Shown: positions 43,022-52,347 of the stretch, piece by piece | Layout of the letters: the number at the start of each line of letters is the position of its first letter | How positions within the stretch are numbered: position 1 is the first letter of the stretch | Assembly: GCA_016649715.1 (NCBI GenBank) | Contig: JAENXC010000015.1 | Location: 35,741-99,740 of the forward strand | Length of the DNA: 64,000 nucleotides | From: Flavobacteriaceae bacterium | Lineage (GTDB): Bacteria; Bacteroidota; Bacteroidia; Flavobacteriales; Flavobacteriaceae | Direction of reading: 5' to 3' | The notes under the pieces: model-generated | Told to the model about the DNA's origin: nothing | What the model saw: the letters and a program-made list of their open reading frames with translations, nothing else | Database searches by the model: none | Translations under genes and position numbers: made by a program

Positions 43022-43312
43022 TTAGACATAAATTAAATCTTCTTCAATAACTTTAAAATATTTGTCCTTTACACCATTTCTGGAAACGAGGTCAATCTTT
43101 AGTCCTAGTTGGTTTTCAATTTCTTCGGCAAGGTCAATAAAACGAATTCCTATACTTTCATTAAAATCTACTAAAATATCAAGATCACTATCCTTTGTTT
43201 GTTCATTTCGAGCAAAAGATCCAAAAATAGCCAAAGATTTTATAGAATATTTCTTTACCAAAGCAGCCTTGCTTCTACCAAGTTCTTTTTTTATGGTTTC
43301 TAAAGTTTTCAT
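43022..43312 (-). CDS. MNT-type nucleotidyltransferase, apparently orphan
   Basis: 96 residues. The minimal nucleotidyltransferase motif is LAIFGSFARNEQTKDSDLDI, LVDF near residues 27-50 (GS-x10-D-x-D), with a third Asp in LKIDLVSRNGVKD. MNT proteins normally pair with a HEPN protein in a toxin-antitoxin module, where MNT blocks the toxin by adding AMP. No HEPN ORF lies on either side (SMR gene 44 bp downstream, acyl-CoA ligase 44 bp upstream). Confidence 0.87.
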   Translation of the reverse strand: MKTLETIKKELGRSKAALVKKYSIKSLAIFGSFARNEQTKDSDLDILVDFNESIGIRFIDLAEEIENQLGLKIDLVSRNGVKDKYFKVIEEDLIYV

Positions 43313-43356
43313 TTATTCTAAAAAAGTTATAGCGTGAAATTCCAAAAATAGTTTAT

Positions 43357-45138
43357 TTACGAAGTATGTCCATAAATCCTATTATACAATTCTTTATACT
43401 GCTCTTTTATAACCTTCCGTTTCATTTTCATAGTTGGGGTTAACTGTCCGCCCTCAATACTCCAAACATCGGGTGTCAATTCAAACTTTTTCACTTTTTC
43501 CCAATGGCCGAATTTTTCGTTGTAATGATCTACTTCCTCTTGTATGCGGGCTATTACATCTTTGTTGTTTACCAATTCCTTTGGGTCTGAAGGTAGGTTG
43601 TGGTTTTTCAGTGCGCCCCATTCCTTAATAAACTCGAAATCAGGTTGGATAAGGGCGGCGGGCATTTTTTCGCCTTCGCCAATCACCATTATCTGCTCAA
43701 TGAAACGTGATTGTTTCATCACGTTTTCAATTACTTGTGGGGCTACATATTTTCCGCCGCTAGTCTTGAACATTTCCTTTTTACGGTCGGTGATTTTTAA
43801 GAATCCTTCGCTATCAATTTCGCCAATATCACCTGTGTGAAAATAGCCATCTTTTATAACTTCGTCAGTCTGTTCCTGGTTTTTGAAATAGCCAATCATT
43901 ACTTGTGGGCCTTTTACTAAAATTTCGCCATCTTCCGCTATTTTAACTTCAGTTTCTCTTAAAGGTTTCCCCACGGTTCCAATTTTAAACCCGTGGTTGC
44001 GCATATCGTTCACCGAAACAACGGGTGAAGTTTCCGTCAGCCCGTAGCCTTCCATCACCGGAATTTGTGCAGCGTTGAAAACCCTTGCCAAACGGGGTTG
44101 TAAAGGCGCACTGCCAGAGGCAATGGCTTTTAGATTTCCACCCAAAGCTTCGCGCCATTTGCTGAAAATGAGTTTGTTGGCCAATTTAAGCTGAGATTCA
44201 TACCACCAGCCGTTTTCGCCGTAGGGCTCGTATTTTAAACCTAAATCTATGGCCCAAAAGAACAGTTTCTTCTTTATGCCAGAAAGTTCTCCTCCCTTGG
44301 CATATATTTTATCGTATACTTTTTCGAGTACGCGCGGTACTGCGGTCATCACTTCGGGTTTTACTTCCTTCAGGTTATCGCTGATCGTCTCGAGAGATTC
44401 TGCGAAATAGAGTTCCACTCCGCAATATTGATACATATAATGCAACATCCGTTCGTAAACGTGACACACGGGTAGGAAGCTCAATGCCGACGATTTTCCG
44501 AGTTCAATGGGCAATCTTTCCGCACTGAATTTAGCGTTGCTGGCAATGTTTTTATGCGAAAGCATCACACCTTTCGGCTTTCCGGTTGTCCCAGAAGTAT
44601 AAATTAATGTAGCAACATCATCTTCGTGAATGGCTTCTTTTCTTTTATCCAATTCGCCTTGGTTGGTTTCGTCCTTTCCTTTTTCCAGAACCTCACTCCA
44701 GTTTTTTGCTCCGTTAATTTCATCAAAAGTGTAAACTTCCTTTAACGACGGTACATTTGCTTTAATGGCCATCACTTTGTCATAAACCTCTTTGTCTGAA
44801 ACAAAGCAGTATAAGGATTCGCTGTGGTTTAGCACATACTCATACTCCTCTTGTGAAATGGTCGGGTAAATAGGCACGTCCTGTGCGCCGGTTTGCATAA
44901 TGCCTATATCGCAAATGTTCCACTCGGTGCGGTTTGTAGTGGAAATCAAGGCCACTTTGTCATTGGGTTTTACGCCCATCTGTATTAAGGCCCTGCTAAT
45001 GGCATTGGCCTTGTCTATATATTCCTGGGTGGAAGTGGCCACCCATTTACCGTTGTACTTGGTATTGAGGGCTTTTTCCTGTGGATATTTTTCCAGTTGA
45101 TAATATGGGAAGTCGAAGAGTCTTTTTGGATCTGTCAT
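43357..45138 (-). CDS. Long-chain fatty-acid-CoA ligase
   Basis: 593 residues. AMP-binding motifs: TLIYTSGTTGKPKGVMLSH near residue 180 (P-loop), VMEGYGLTETSPVVS near 373, YFHTGDIGEIDSEGFLKITD near 445 and RKKEMFKTSGGKYVAPQVIE near 467. It activates fatty acids with ATP and CoA to feed beta-oxidation, fitting the MarR-led degradation genes 2 kb away on the same strand. Own transcription unit. Confidence 0.94.
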   Translation of the reverse strand: MTDPKRLFDFPYYQLEKYPQEKALNTKYNGKWVATSTQEYIDKANAISRALIQMGVKPNDKVALISTTNRTEWNICDIGIMQTGAQDVPIYPTISQEEYEYVLNHSESLYCFVSDKEVYDKVMAIKANVPSLKEVYTFDEINGAKNWSEVLEKGKDETNQGELDKRKEAIHEDDVATLIYTSGTTGKPKGVMLSHKNIASNAKFSAERLPIELGKSSALSFLPVCHVYERMLHYMYQYCGVELYFAESLETISDNLKEVKPEVMTAVPRVLEKVYDKIYAKGGELSGIKKKLFFWAIDLGLKYEPYGENGWWYESQLKLANKLIFSKWREALGGNLKAIASGSAPLQPRLARVFNAAQIPVMEGYGLTETSPVVSVNDMRNHGFKIGTVGKPLRETEVKIAEDGEILVKGPQVMIGYFKNQEQTDEVIKDGYFHTGDIGEIDSEGFLKITDRKKEMFKTSGGKYVAPQVIENVMKQSRFIEQIMVIGEGEKMPAALIQPDFEFIKEWGALKNHNLPSDPKELVNNKDVIARIQEEVDHYNEKFGHWEKVKKFELTPDVWSIEGGQLTPTMKMKRKVIKEQYKELYNRIYGHTS

Positions 45139-45231
45139 GATTGTATTGTTAAGGAAGTGAAAATAGCAAATTTATTTTAGTTTCCCTCCGAAAATAAAAA
45201 AGGAATGGCCCGAAGTGTCATTCCTATAAAA

Positions 45232-45813
45232 TTAAAGAATCTTTTTATCTTTCAATTGAAAAACTTGTGCTCTTTTTCTGAATCTCACGTTCTTAAATAT
45301 TGGTTTTTCTGGATTGCCAAAGACGTCAGTGGTAAAATAGGTGTCTAAATAAATATCGCATTTCGGCATTCGTTCCTTTAGAATCAAGGCTTTCTTATCA
45401 ATATTTGCCTCGTTCTCTTCCGAAGAAACAAAGAGTACTTTCAAGTTTTGATTGTTTAAATTTTCACACAGATCAGACAAAGTGATTTCCGTTTTCATGA
45501 TGTTCAAAGTTTCCAAATGCGCCATTTGGTTAATATAGGGGATGCTTGCTTTGGTAATATTTCTATGATCAATTAGCGACAGCTCTTTTAATTGCTTGAT
45601 CTTGCTTATGTGGCTAACTCCTTCATCGGTAACCCAGGTGCACTTCAAATACATTTCGGAAATTGAGACTCTTTTGGCAAAATAAAACATTAGCTCATCA
45701 TCAGCGTCCCCATCAACAGAGGAAAATCCCGTCATTTCTGTTGGAATATCTTGTAATTTTTCAATGCGGAAATGCTTTTGCCAGCATTTTTTTTCTTCTT
45801 TTGAAAGTTTCAT
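45232..45813 (-). CDS. Cytosolic protein with leucine-rich-repeat-like segment, unknown
   Basis: 193 residues, no signal peptide. The middle (about 50-135) has spaced strands like leucine-rich repeats: ISEMYLKCTWVTDEGVSHIS, LKELSLIDHRNITKASIPYI, LETLNIMKTEITLSDLCENL and LKVLFVSSEE. The function is unknown. It is the last gene of the CHASE2/peptidase run and starts by a 4-bp ATGA overlap with the small ORF before it, indicating coupling. It may act as a scaffold or sensor inside the cell, by analogy only. Confidence 0.6.
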   Translation of the reverse strand: MKLSKEEKKCWQKHFRIEKLQDIPTEMTGFSSVDGDADDELMFYFAKRVSISEMYLKCTWVTDEGVSHISKIKQLKELSLIDHRNITKASIPYINQMAHLETLNIMKTEITLSDLCENLNNQNLKVLFVSSEENEANIDKKALILKERMPKCDIYLDTYFTTDVFGNPEKPIFKNVRFRKRAQVFQLKDKKIL

Positions 45814-45956
45814 TTGTTTTTCAATTTCGCGATAATTTTCAACAAATCGTCCCTATTCTTTGCTTTCGTGGTAAAATTTTGGAAGTTTTTCCAAAAAGGT
45901 AAAGATGTTATTAAATTGACTTCCATAGTTCCAAACTTAAATGATAATGAAGTCAT
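45810..45956 (-). CDS. Small ORF (48 residues) coupled to the LRR-like gene
   Basis: ATG 45956; its stop overlaps the next ATG in ATGA at 45810-45813. The product MTSLSFKFGTMEVNLI then LPFWKNFQNFTTKAKNRDDL is basic at its end and not recognised. Position and coupling speak for translation; composition gives no function. It may alternatively be part of a frameshifted longer N terminus of the following gene. Confidence 0.4.
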   Translation of the reverse strand: MTSLSFKFGTMEVNLITSLPFWKNFQNFTTKAKNRDDLLKIIAKLKNK

Positions 45957-45997
45957 TGCGAATTTAAATTTTTTAATTTCTTGAGAGAATTTAGCAA

Positions 45998-46789
45998 TTA
46001 ATAACAAATTTTATAATCATTGCACAGCATTATTTTTATTTCCGAAGTAGTAAAGCCCAGTGCTTGCAAGTCTTTTTTGAACAAATTAATGTCCGGTTCC
46101 AGGGCTTTGAATTCCTCATTGGAGAGCAACGAAAAATTATAGAATATCAAGGCGTCAACATCTGGGAATTTAATTTCTGAAACAGCCCATTGATAACTAT
46201 GCCCTTTCTTTAATAGCTGATCGTCAACAAAAAGGGTAAGGTTGTTGCCCATGACTCCAAACTTTGCCAATTGACCAGTTTCGATTTCTTTTAAAAAGAA
46301 ATATTTTTCTTCGAAATCGAGGTTCCAAACAAATTTTATTTCTGGAATATAAATTTTCACACTGTCTGAGGGCTGTAAAAGGATAAGATTGTCGTTCCTA
46401 TATACCACGCCGGTCTTGGAAGGATTGGTGGTGTTTTGAGCGAATTGGTTCCAAACGTAGCTCAAATATTTTTTGGTGAATGAAGAATTGTCCACAGTGG
46501 CAGGAATTTTCTTTATAGCTGCATAGGAATAGTCGCCAATCTCTTTGATCTCAAAACAATACCCATCTTCATTTATAAATATCAGTTTGTCGTTTGCCTT
46601 TATAGATACTGTAGAGTTTGTAGCGATAGGGGAGCCCTTTGAAAGCGATTTTGTGGTTTTATCAATTTTTAAAACAGGAGTACCTTCCACTTTAAATACC
46701 ATTAAATTGTCCTGTGCAGAACTTCCGAGGACATAAAAAAACAATAGAATAAGTAGTGTAGCGGTCTTTAACGAAAATAACTTTCCCAT
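45998..46789 (-). CDS. Secreted protein with FecR-like start, unknown function
   Basis: 263 residues, signal peptide (LKTATLLILLFFYVLGSSA). Residues 30-95 (VFKVEGTPVLKIDKTTKSLS, GSPIATNSTVSI, KLIFINEDGYCFEI) resemble the FecR-type beta domain in which a G-x-P-x-x-x-G-D/S turn is followed by strands. The rest is of mixed alpha/beta. It overlaps the end of the CHASE2 gene by 22 bp, so the two are co-translated. Periplasmic localisation is likely. Confidence 0.6.
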   Translation of the reverse strand: MGKLFSLKTATLLILLFFYVLGSSAQDNLMVFKVEGTPVLKIDKTTKSLSKGSPIATNSTVSIKANDKLIFINEDGYCFEIKEIGDYSYAAIKKIPATVDNSSFTKKYLSYVWNQFAQNTTNPSKTGVVYRNDNLILLQPSDSVKIYIPEIKFVWNLDFEEKYFFLKEIETGQLAKFGVMGNNLTLFVDDQLLKKGHSYQWAVSEIKFPDVDALIFYNFSLLSNEEFKALEPDINLFKKDLQALGFTTSEIKIMLCNDYKICY

Positions 46790-47943
46790 GACATTTTTGT
46801 TTTTATATAATCAATTAAATGCTTGTAATAGCTAATGTAGCTACTGCCTAAAAGGGTTATGCCAATAATTGGAACCACTTTGAGGATAATACCCATTTTA
46901 AAAAGCCATAAGGCCAATCCTGTAAGGATAATTGTAATTGAAAAGAGTACAATTTGCTTTACGGTACTTTCTGTTATTTTTTCACGCTTTCCCAACCACA
47001 AAAAATACATAATAGTAAAAAAGGTAAATAGAAAACTCAACACTCCAATCCAAAAGTTGGACACCCTATACATTAAATCGTTCTTGAGAAGCATGTTGAT
47101 AATATTGGCATGGATAACCACCCCAAACATATCGGGCACACTTTTTCCGGCGGTTATTTTGTTGAGCGGGGTAAAAAGCTTGTCCTCCACATCATAAATA
47201 TTTCCCGTTGGGCTGCCCAGATATCCCAGCAGTACAATTTTGTTTTGTAATACTGCCTTGTTTTCACTTGCCATAAACTCCTCATATCCAAAGTTCAAAA
47301 AGGAAGTATAATCCCCGTGATATTTTATAGGGGTGGTTCCGTGAAATTTATTTTTATATCCGTAAGCTTTCCAATCCTCCTCGCCAAGTACCCTATGGGC
47401 AATTTTTGAGGCGAAGGATAAATGCTCTTGGTTTTGAAACTCGGTAATGCCTACAAATTCACGGACCACGGTTTCCTCGTTTTCGAAGTTTAAATTCACA
47501 AAGCCTGAATTTTTCGTATTTAGGAAGAGTGAATCATTTTCAATGAGGCTGTCTTTTTCAATAATGTAGGAAGTAATTACTTTGTCATTATCCAGCGCCT
47601 TAGCCAATATGGAATCGATAAAAGCTTCTTTTTTATCTTTGAATATAATATCTACCCCAACGACTTTTGGATCGGCCTTCAGCACTTCATCTAAAAGTTG
47701 AGCAAGCTCGAATCGATCCCGGTGTTCTATATTAATCAGTACAATATCCTGATTTATCGTATTTGTGGGGTTAAAATTTTCGGCATAATACACATCGAGA
47801 ATGCTGAAATCCTTCACTACTTTTTTTAAGGGATCAAAAAAAGAAATATTAATCACCAAAAAGGACAGCACAAATATGATAAGAAAGGCAAAGAGCGTAC
47901 AGAGTATCGAATCTTTAATTAAAAGGCGCGTGTTTTTATTCAT
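46768..47943 (-). CDS. CHASE2-domain membrane protein without output domain
   Basis: 391 residues. One N-terminal helix (SILCTLFAFLIIFVLSFLVI at about 12-31), an extracytoplasmic CHASE2 domain over about 60-275 (DIVLINIEHRDRFELAQLLD, PKVVGVDIIFKDKKE, IVLLGYLGSPTGNIYDVEDK), then three helices at 290-380 and a short tail. CHASE2 usually senses an unknown ligand for a kinase or cyclase; here nothing follows the helices. It shares a strand and operon with four HExxH peptidases and a C1 peptidase. Confidence 0.85.
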   Translation of the reverse strand: MNKNTRLLIKDSILCTLFAFLIIFVLSFLVINISFFDPLKKVVKDFSILDVYYAENFNPTNTINQDIVLINIEHRDRFELAQLLDEVLKADPKVVGVDIIFKDKKEAFIDSILAKALDNDKVITSYIIEKDSLIENDSLFLNTKNSGFVNLNFENEETVVREFVGITEFQNQEHLSFASKIAHRVLGEEDWKAYGYKNKFHGTTPIKYHGDYTSFLNFGYEEFMASENKAVLQNKIVLLGYLGSPTGNIYDVEDKLFTPLNKITAGKSVPDMFGVVIHANIINMLLKNDLMYRVSNFWIGVLSFLFTFFTIMYFLWLGKREKITESTVKQIVLFSITIILTGLALWLFKMGIILKVVPIIGITLLGSSYISYYKHLIDYIKTKMSWESYFR

Positions 47944-48010
47944 TATTTATTAAAATTTTTATCCTGTATTCTCTTTAACCTTTGGAAATTCTCGTCATCT
48001 CCTAAGCTAA

Positions 48011-49546
48011 TTAATTTGTTACTCTAAAATCGTTAGGGTTAATTTCCGGATTGACTTTAATTTCTATATAGTTCATAACCACTTTAATTTTTGATAATTC
48101 ACTATCTATAATCATCGTAAATTTTGTTGGAAAAAGGACTCCATTAAATCTTTTGTAATCTGAAAAAATATTCAATGACTCTGTATGAACATCCGTATCT
48201 TTTAAGTATTCACTATTTTCCTTATAATGCGTAATAGTATGACTATCGGATTTTGTCCCTACTAATAGTCCCGTTTCAATATTGTAATAATTTACAGACT
48301 TAATATTCATTTTCATACTGAACAGATCTTGCTCCTGATCTGAATTTCTTTCAGGCAACATTATAGCATAACAAGACACTCCTTCAAAATTTTCAATCCC
48401 GGAATAACGAACATCCTCATTATTCACCAGTAGTCCGTATTCCGTCACATAACTTGATTGGTTTTTCATAATTTCATTGTAGCTTTGAAATTTCCAAGCC
48501 TCTTTTTTGCTTGTTCTTATATATGATTTGCCTTCTAGGTTCAAATTATAATGGGTAGTACCATTCAGATCAAATTCATTAACAAATTTATTAGGACTCA
48601 AATAAATGATTTCCATGTCACTTTCATAATTTATGTCCTTTCCAGATACTTTAAGAGAATTAACGGCCTCAATTTTATTGTACAATGTTTTTATTTTAAT
48701 AATATTTTCCTCACCCCCTATGGCAACAATATGATTACTCAATATTTTCTGAGCTAAGAGTTTTTTATCATCCTCTGCAACATTAATAGACTCTTTAATA
48801 TCGTTTACTGTAATATCTTCTTCAATAATTTCAACTTCTTCCTCAATTTTTTCTTCTTCTTTCTTTTCTTCTAAAATAACAGTTGCGACAACAGTTTTTC
48901 CACTGCCTCTAGTCCAACCTTTCTCAATTGCTTTCAAACGATCTGCCTTAGCAGGATGCGTTCGGGTTGCTTTTTCTAATTTTAAGGTGCTTATGGCACT
49001 CTGAGCATCTTGCAGCGTACTTCCCATTCGGGCCAAAACGAACCCAGAGAACTCATCGGCCTCAAGCTCCCATTTATGATTGGAACCTTGATCATTTAAA
49101 GCGTGACCGTTTAAATGATGTCCTATCTCATGCGCCAATACACTTATCGCCGCCCAATCGTTTGCTGCCTTATCTTCGATGCGAGTAAAAAACTCTTTAT
49201 CGTATAAAATAAAGCGTTCCTTTTGTCCGGAGCCAACGTCAATATTCTTTGCAACTGCATTATTTATTTCGGGGCATTCCTGAATGGTAAAGTTTCTGAA
49301 CAATCCTAATTGGGCCAAAATATTATCCACGGCAATCTCCGCCTCTTCATCCCCTGAAAAACCCAATTGAGTGCAGGCCTTATTGACCTCTTCTATAGAT
49401 TGGTAGTTCTGGGCAAAACCTGAAAAAGAAAACAATGACAACAAAATTATTGAAGGAATAATCTTATCGAAACGTCTTTTGTTTTTAGACTTGGAACCAA
49501 AATCTAAGACAACACCAAAAAAAGAATATATTACTTTGAATCTCAT
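48011..49546 (-). CDS. Secreted HExxH metallopeptidase, paralogue D
   Basis: 511 residues from ATG 49546, 4 bp after the preceding stop. Long leader with a hydrophobic segment (IIPSIILLSLFSFSGFAQ) ending in a signal-peptide site. The peptidase part: EEVNKACTQLGFSGDEEAEI, LAHEIGHHLNGHAL and LEADEFSGFVLARMG (HExxH plus E-x-x-A-D, the M48-like zinc set). A Glu-rich linker follows (EEKKEEEKIEEEVEIIEEDI), then a LolA/DUF4292-like C-terminal domain starting at HIVAIGGEENIIKIKTLYNK. The most diverged of four tandem copies. Confidence 0.8.
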   Translation of the reverse strand: MRFKVIYSFFGVVLDFGSKSKNKRRFDKIIPSIILLSLFSFSGFAQNYQSIEEVNKACTQLGFSGDEEAEIAVDNILAQLGLFRNFTIQECPEINNAVAKNIDVGSGQKERFILYDKEFFTRIEDKAANDWAAISVLAHEIGHHLNGHALNDQGSNHKWELEADEFSGFVLARMGSTLQDAQSAISTLKLEKATRTHPAKADRLKAIEKGWTRGSGKTVVATVILEEKKEEEKIEEEVEIIEEDITVNDIKESINVAEDDKKLLAQKILSNHIVAIGGEENIIKIKTLYNKIEAVNSLKVSGKDINYESDMEIIYLSPNKFVNEFDLNGTTHYNLNLEGKSYIRTSKKEAWKFQSYNEIMKNQSSYVTEYGLLVNNEDVRYSGIENFEGVSCYAIMLPERNSDQEQDLFSMKMNIKSVNYYNIETGLLVGTKSDSHTITHYKENSEYLKDTDVHTESLNIFSDYKRFNGVLFPTKFTMIIDSELSKIKVVMNYIEIKVNPEINPNDFRVTN

Positions 49547-49550
49547 AGCG

Positions 49551-50951
49551 TTATCTGGTTGGGTCAAAATCTTCAGGGTTGATTGTTGGGTTTACTTTTA
49601 TTTCTGAAAGCTCCACTACAGATGTTGCAGTATATTTTGCAGTTCCGGTTGCTACAAGCGTTGTTGCATCTTGTTTAAATGAAAATAAGACACCATTCAC
49701 AGATCGGTAATCAGAATAAATATTTTTTGAAGTTATATTAGTTTCCAAACTATTATTCTTAGGCTTGATATTCATCCTCGTTTCTTCATAATATAAAAGC
49801 CCGGTACTTGCTTCGTAGTATTTGGTCTTTTGTTCCTCTATAACACTATAATCATTTTTTTGAAATTCCTTAATAGGATACTCAATAACATAGCAATCCT
49901 TGTCATCTATTTTCTTTAAACCAACATATTTCATATTATGCTTATTAGTCAAGTCACCAAATTCTGGAATATAGCTTATGTCTTCTTCGTCATTTGCGCT
50001 ATTATTGATTCCTTCTGCCAAAACCCAAGGCGATTTTGAATCAGATTTCAGATAAGCTTTATTGTTGAGGCCGAGTAAAAAAACTGTGTATTCAACAGGG
50101 ACAATGCTTTTCTTTTTACAATATATTTTTGAAGGTGTGGCCAATAATTCTTCTATATCTGTTTTGGCTTCAATCACTTTACTATCTATATTCTTAGAAG
50201 TATGAGAATAGTTCCTAAAAAGTGTCTTTATCTCTCTGATTTTTTCCTGTCCACCGATGGCTTCAAGGTAGTTTGCAATTACCTGTTCCGCTGTTATTAG
50301 AGTTGGGTCTTCAACTTCTTCAATTTTCTTAACCATAATTGTTTTTCCATTGCCACGATTCCAACCAACCTCTATGGCGTTTAACCTATCCTGTTTAGCA
50401 GGGTGAGTAGCAGAAGCTTCATCTGGCAATAATTTACTTACCGCGCTTTGCGCATCGGCCAAGCTACAACCCATACGAGCTAATACAAAGCCAGAGAATT
50501 CGTCTGCCTGTAATTCTACTTTATGATTGCTACCCCCGCCCATTAAGGTATGTCCGTTAAGGTGATGCCCAACCTCGTGGGCCAAAATACTGGTCAAGCC
50601 CCAGTCGGTGCCTGTAGAAGCGGATACTCTAGTAAAGAAGGCTTCATCGTACAAGATATAACGATCTATACTACCACCTTCCAAAGGCATGGTTACCGCA
50701 AGGGCGTTGTTGATATTATCGCACTCTTCAATCAGGAAATTGCGAAACAAACCCACCTTATCCAAAATATTATCCACCACAACCGTTGCTTCTCTCGTAT
50801 CGTTGATGGAAGTGGTTGTGCCTTGTAGATCGCAGGCAGAGGTAACTTCTTCAACGGTTTGGTAGCCTTGGTACCCGCACATTTTTAGCTCTTGGGCAAT
50901 GGCAGATTGCAGTACAATAAATACAAAGAGAAATGTTAATGGGGATTTCAT
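49551..50951 (-). CDS. Secreted HExxH metallopeptidase, paralogue C
   Basis: 466 residues. Signal peptide, then CGYQGYQTVEEVTSACDLQG, LAHEVGHHLNGHTL at about residue 125 and ELQADEFSGFVLARMGCSLA. The LolA/DUF4292-like C-terminal domain begins at ANYLEAIGGQEKIREIKTLF. The N-terminal 200 residues are almost identical to paralogue B, even at the DNA level (for example 50400-50560 against 51790-51950), while the C-terminal domain is clearly diverged. Confidence 0.8.
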   Translation of the reverse strand: MKSPLTFLFVFIVLQSAIAQELKMCGYQGYQTVEEVTSACDLQGTTTSINDTREATVVVDNILDKVGLFRNFLIEECDNINNALAVTMPLEGGSIDRYILYDEAFFTRVSASTGTDWGLTSILAHEVGHHLNGHTLMGGGSNHKVELQADEFSGFVLARMGCSLADAQSAVSKLLPDEASATHPAKQDRLNAIEVGWNRGNGKTIMVKKIEEVEDPTLITAEQVIANYLEAIGGQEKIREIKTLFRNYSHTSKNIDSKVIEAKTDIEELLATPSKIYCKKKSIVPVEYTVFLLGLNNKAYLKSDSKSPWVLAEGINNSANDEEDISYIPEFGDLTNKHNMKYVGLKKIDDKDCYVIEYPIKEFQKNDYSVIEEQKTKYYEASTGLLYYEETRMNIKPKNNSLETNITSKNIYSDYRSVNGVLFSFKQDATTLVATGTAKYTATSVVELSEIKVNPTINPEDFDPTR

Positions 50952-50956
50952 AAGTT

Positions 50957-52342
50957 CTATCTGTTTATGTCAAAAAGTGCTGGATCGATTGTTGGGTTTA
51001 CTTTTATTTCTGAATATTCGGTAATGGTTGTTGAAGAGGTTTCTTTTCCTCCCATTAGTGATACCCCTGTTGCGACTTGTTTGAAGGAAAACAGTACCCC
51101 ATTCACGGGTCGGTAATCAGAATAAATTGTTTTTGAATTAACGGTAACCAAGTCTTTATAATAATTATGGCTTATAATAATCTCAAGACAGTATAGCAGA
51201 CCGGTACTTACTTCGTAATAAGTGATTGCTTGAATATTCATCACCTTCCCTTCATCTGCCTTGACTTCATTTTTTGGAAGCTCAATAGCGTAGCAATCTT
51301 TGCCATTGAGCTTCTTTATGCCCAAATAGTTCAAGCTAAGATTATTTGTTAAAATCGAGAATTCCTCTATATAACTCAATTGTTTATAGGTATCGTTGGT
51401 AGAATTAGCGTTTGAAAAAATCCAAGAGGCATCAGGCTTGTCTTTACGATAGGCTTTATTATTAAGAACTAAAGAATAAATGTTATTACCCGAAATATTC
51501 ATTTTTATATATTGATTTGCAGGTGATGCAAAAAGAGACTCTGTTGTGGTTTTGGAATCAACATTTTTGCCACTCAACATCATATTCATTGTACTGGTTT
51601 TGTTCTTAAATAGAGTCTTTATCTCCATTATTTTTTCCTGCCCACCAATAGCATCCAGGTAATTCGCAATAACCTGTTCGGCGGTAATTTCAGTTGGTTT
51701 CTCATTTTCTTCTATTTTCTTAACCACAATTGTTTTTCCATTGCCACGATTCCAACCAACCTCTATGGCGTTTAACCTATCCTGTTTTGCAGGATGGGTA
51801 GCAGAAGCTTCATCTGGCAATAATTTACTTACCGCGCTTTGCGCATCGGCCAAGCTACAACCCATACGAGCTAATACAAAGCCAGAGAATTCATCGGCTT
51901 GTAACTCTACTTTGTGGTTACTTCCTCCGACCTTTAGGGTGTGACCGTTAAGGTGATGCCCAACCTCGTGGGCCAAAATACTGGTCAAGCCCCAGTCAGT
52001 GCCTGTAGAAGCGGATACTCTAGTAAAAAAGGCTTCATCGTACAAGATATAACGATCTATACTACCACCTTCCAAAGGCATGGTTACCGCAAGGGCGTTG
52101 TTGATATTATCGCACTCTTCAATCAGGAAATTACGGAACAGACCCACCTTATCCAAAATATTATCCACCACAACCGTTGCTTCTCTCGTATCGTTGATGG
52201 AAGTGGTTGCGCCTTGTAGATCGCAGGCAGAGGTAACTTCTTCAACGGTTTGGTAGCCTTGGTACCCGCACATTTTTAGCTCTTGGGCCAAAATGGGCTG
52301 CAATACAATCAATAAAAAGAAAAGTATTAATTTGGTTTTCAT
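50957..52342 (-). CDS. Secreted HExxH metallopeptidase, paralogue B
   Basis: 461 residues, signal peptide LILFFLLIVLQPILAQ. It keeps CGYQGYQTVEEVTSACDLQG, HEVGHHLNGHTL and ELQADEFSGFVLARMG. C-terminal domain from YLDAIGGQEKIMEIKTLFKN with NYLGIKKLNGKDCYAIELPK. Six bp after paralogue A's stop and six before paralogue C's start, so all are one transcript. Members of this fold are expected to cleave proteins at the envelope. Confidence 0.8.
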   Translation of the reverse strand: MKTKLILFFLLIVLQPILAQELKMCGYQGYQTVEEVTSACDLQGATTSINDTREATVVVDNILDKVGLFRNFLIEECDNINNALAVTMPLEGGSIDRYILYDEAFFTRVSASTGTDWGLTSILAHEVGHHLNGHTLKVGGSNHKVELQADEFSGFVLARMGCSLADAQSAVSKLLPDEASATHPAKQDRLNAIEVGWNRGNGKTIVVKKIEENEKPTEITAEQVIANYLDAIGGQEKIMEIKTLFKNKTSTMNMMLSGKNVDSKTTTESLFASPANQYIKMNISGNNIYSLVLNNKAYRKDKPDASWIFSNANSTNDTYKQLSYIEEFSILTNNLSLNYLGIKKLNGKDCYAIELPKNEVKADEGKVMNIQAITYYEVSTGLLYCLEIIISHNYYKDLVTVNSKTIYSDYRPVNGVLFSFKQVATGVSLMGGKETSSTTITEYSEIKVNPTIDPALFDINR

Positions 52343-52347
52343 TGGTT

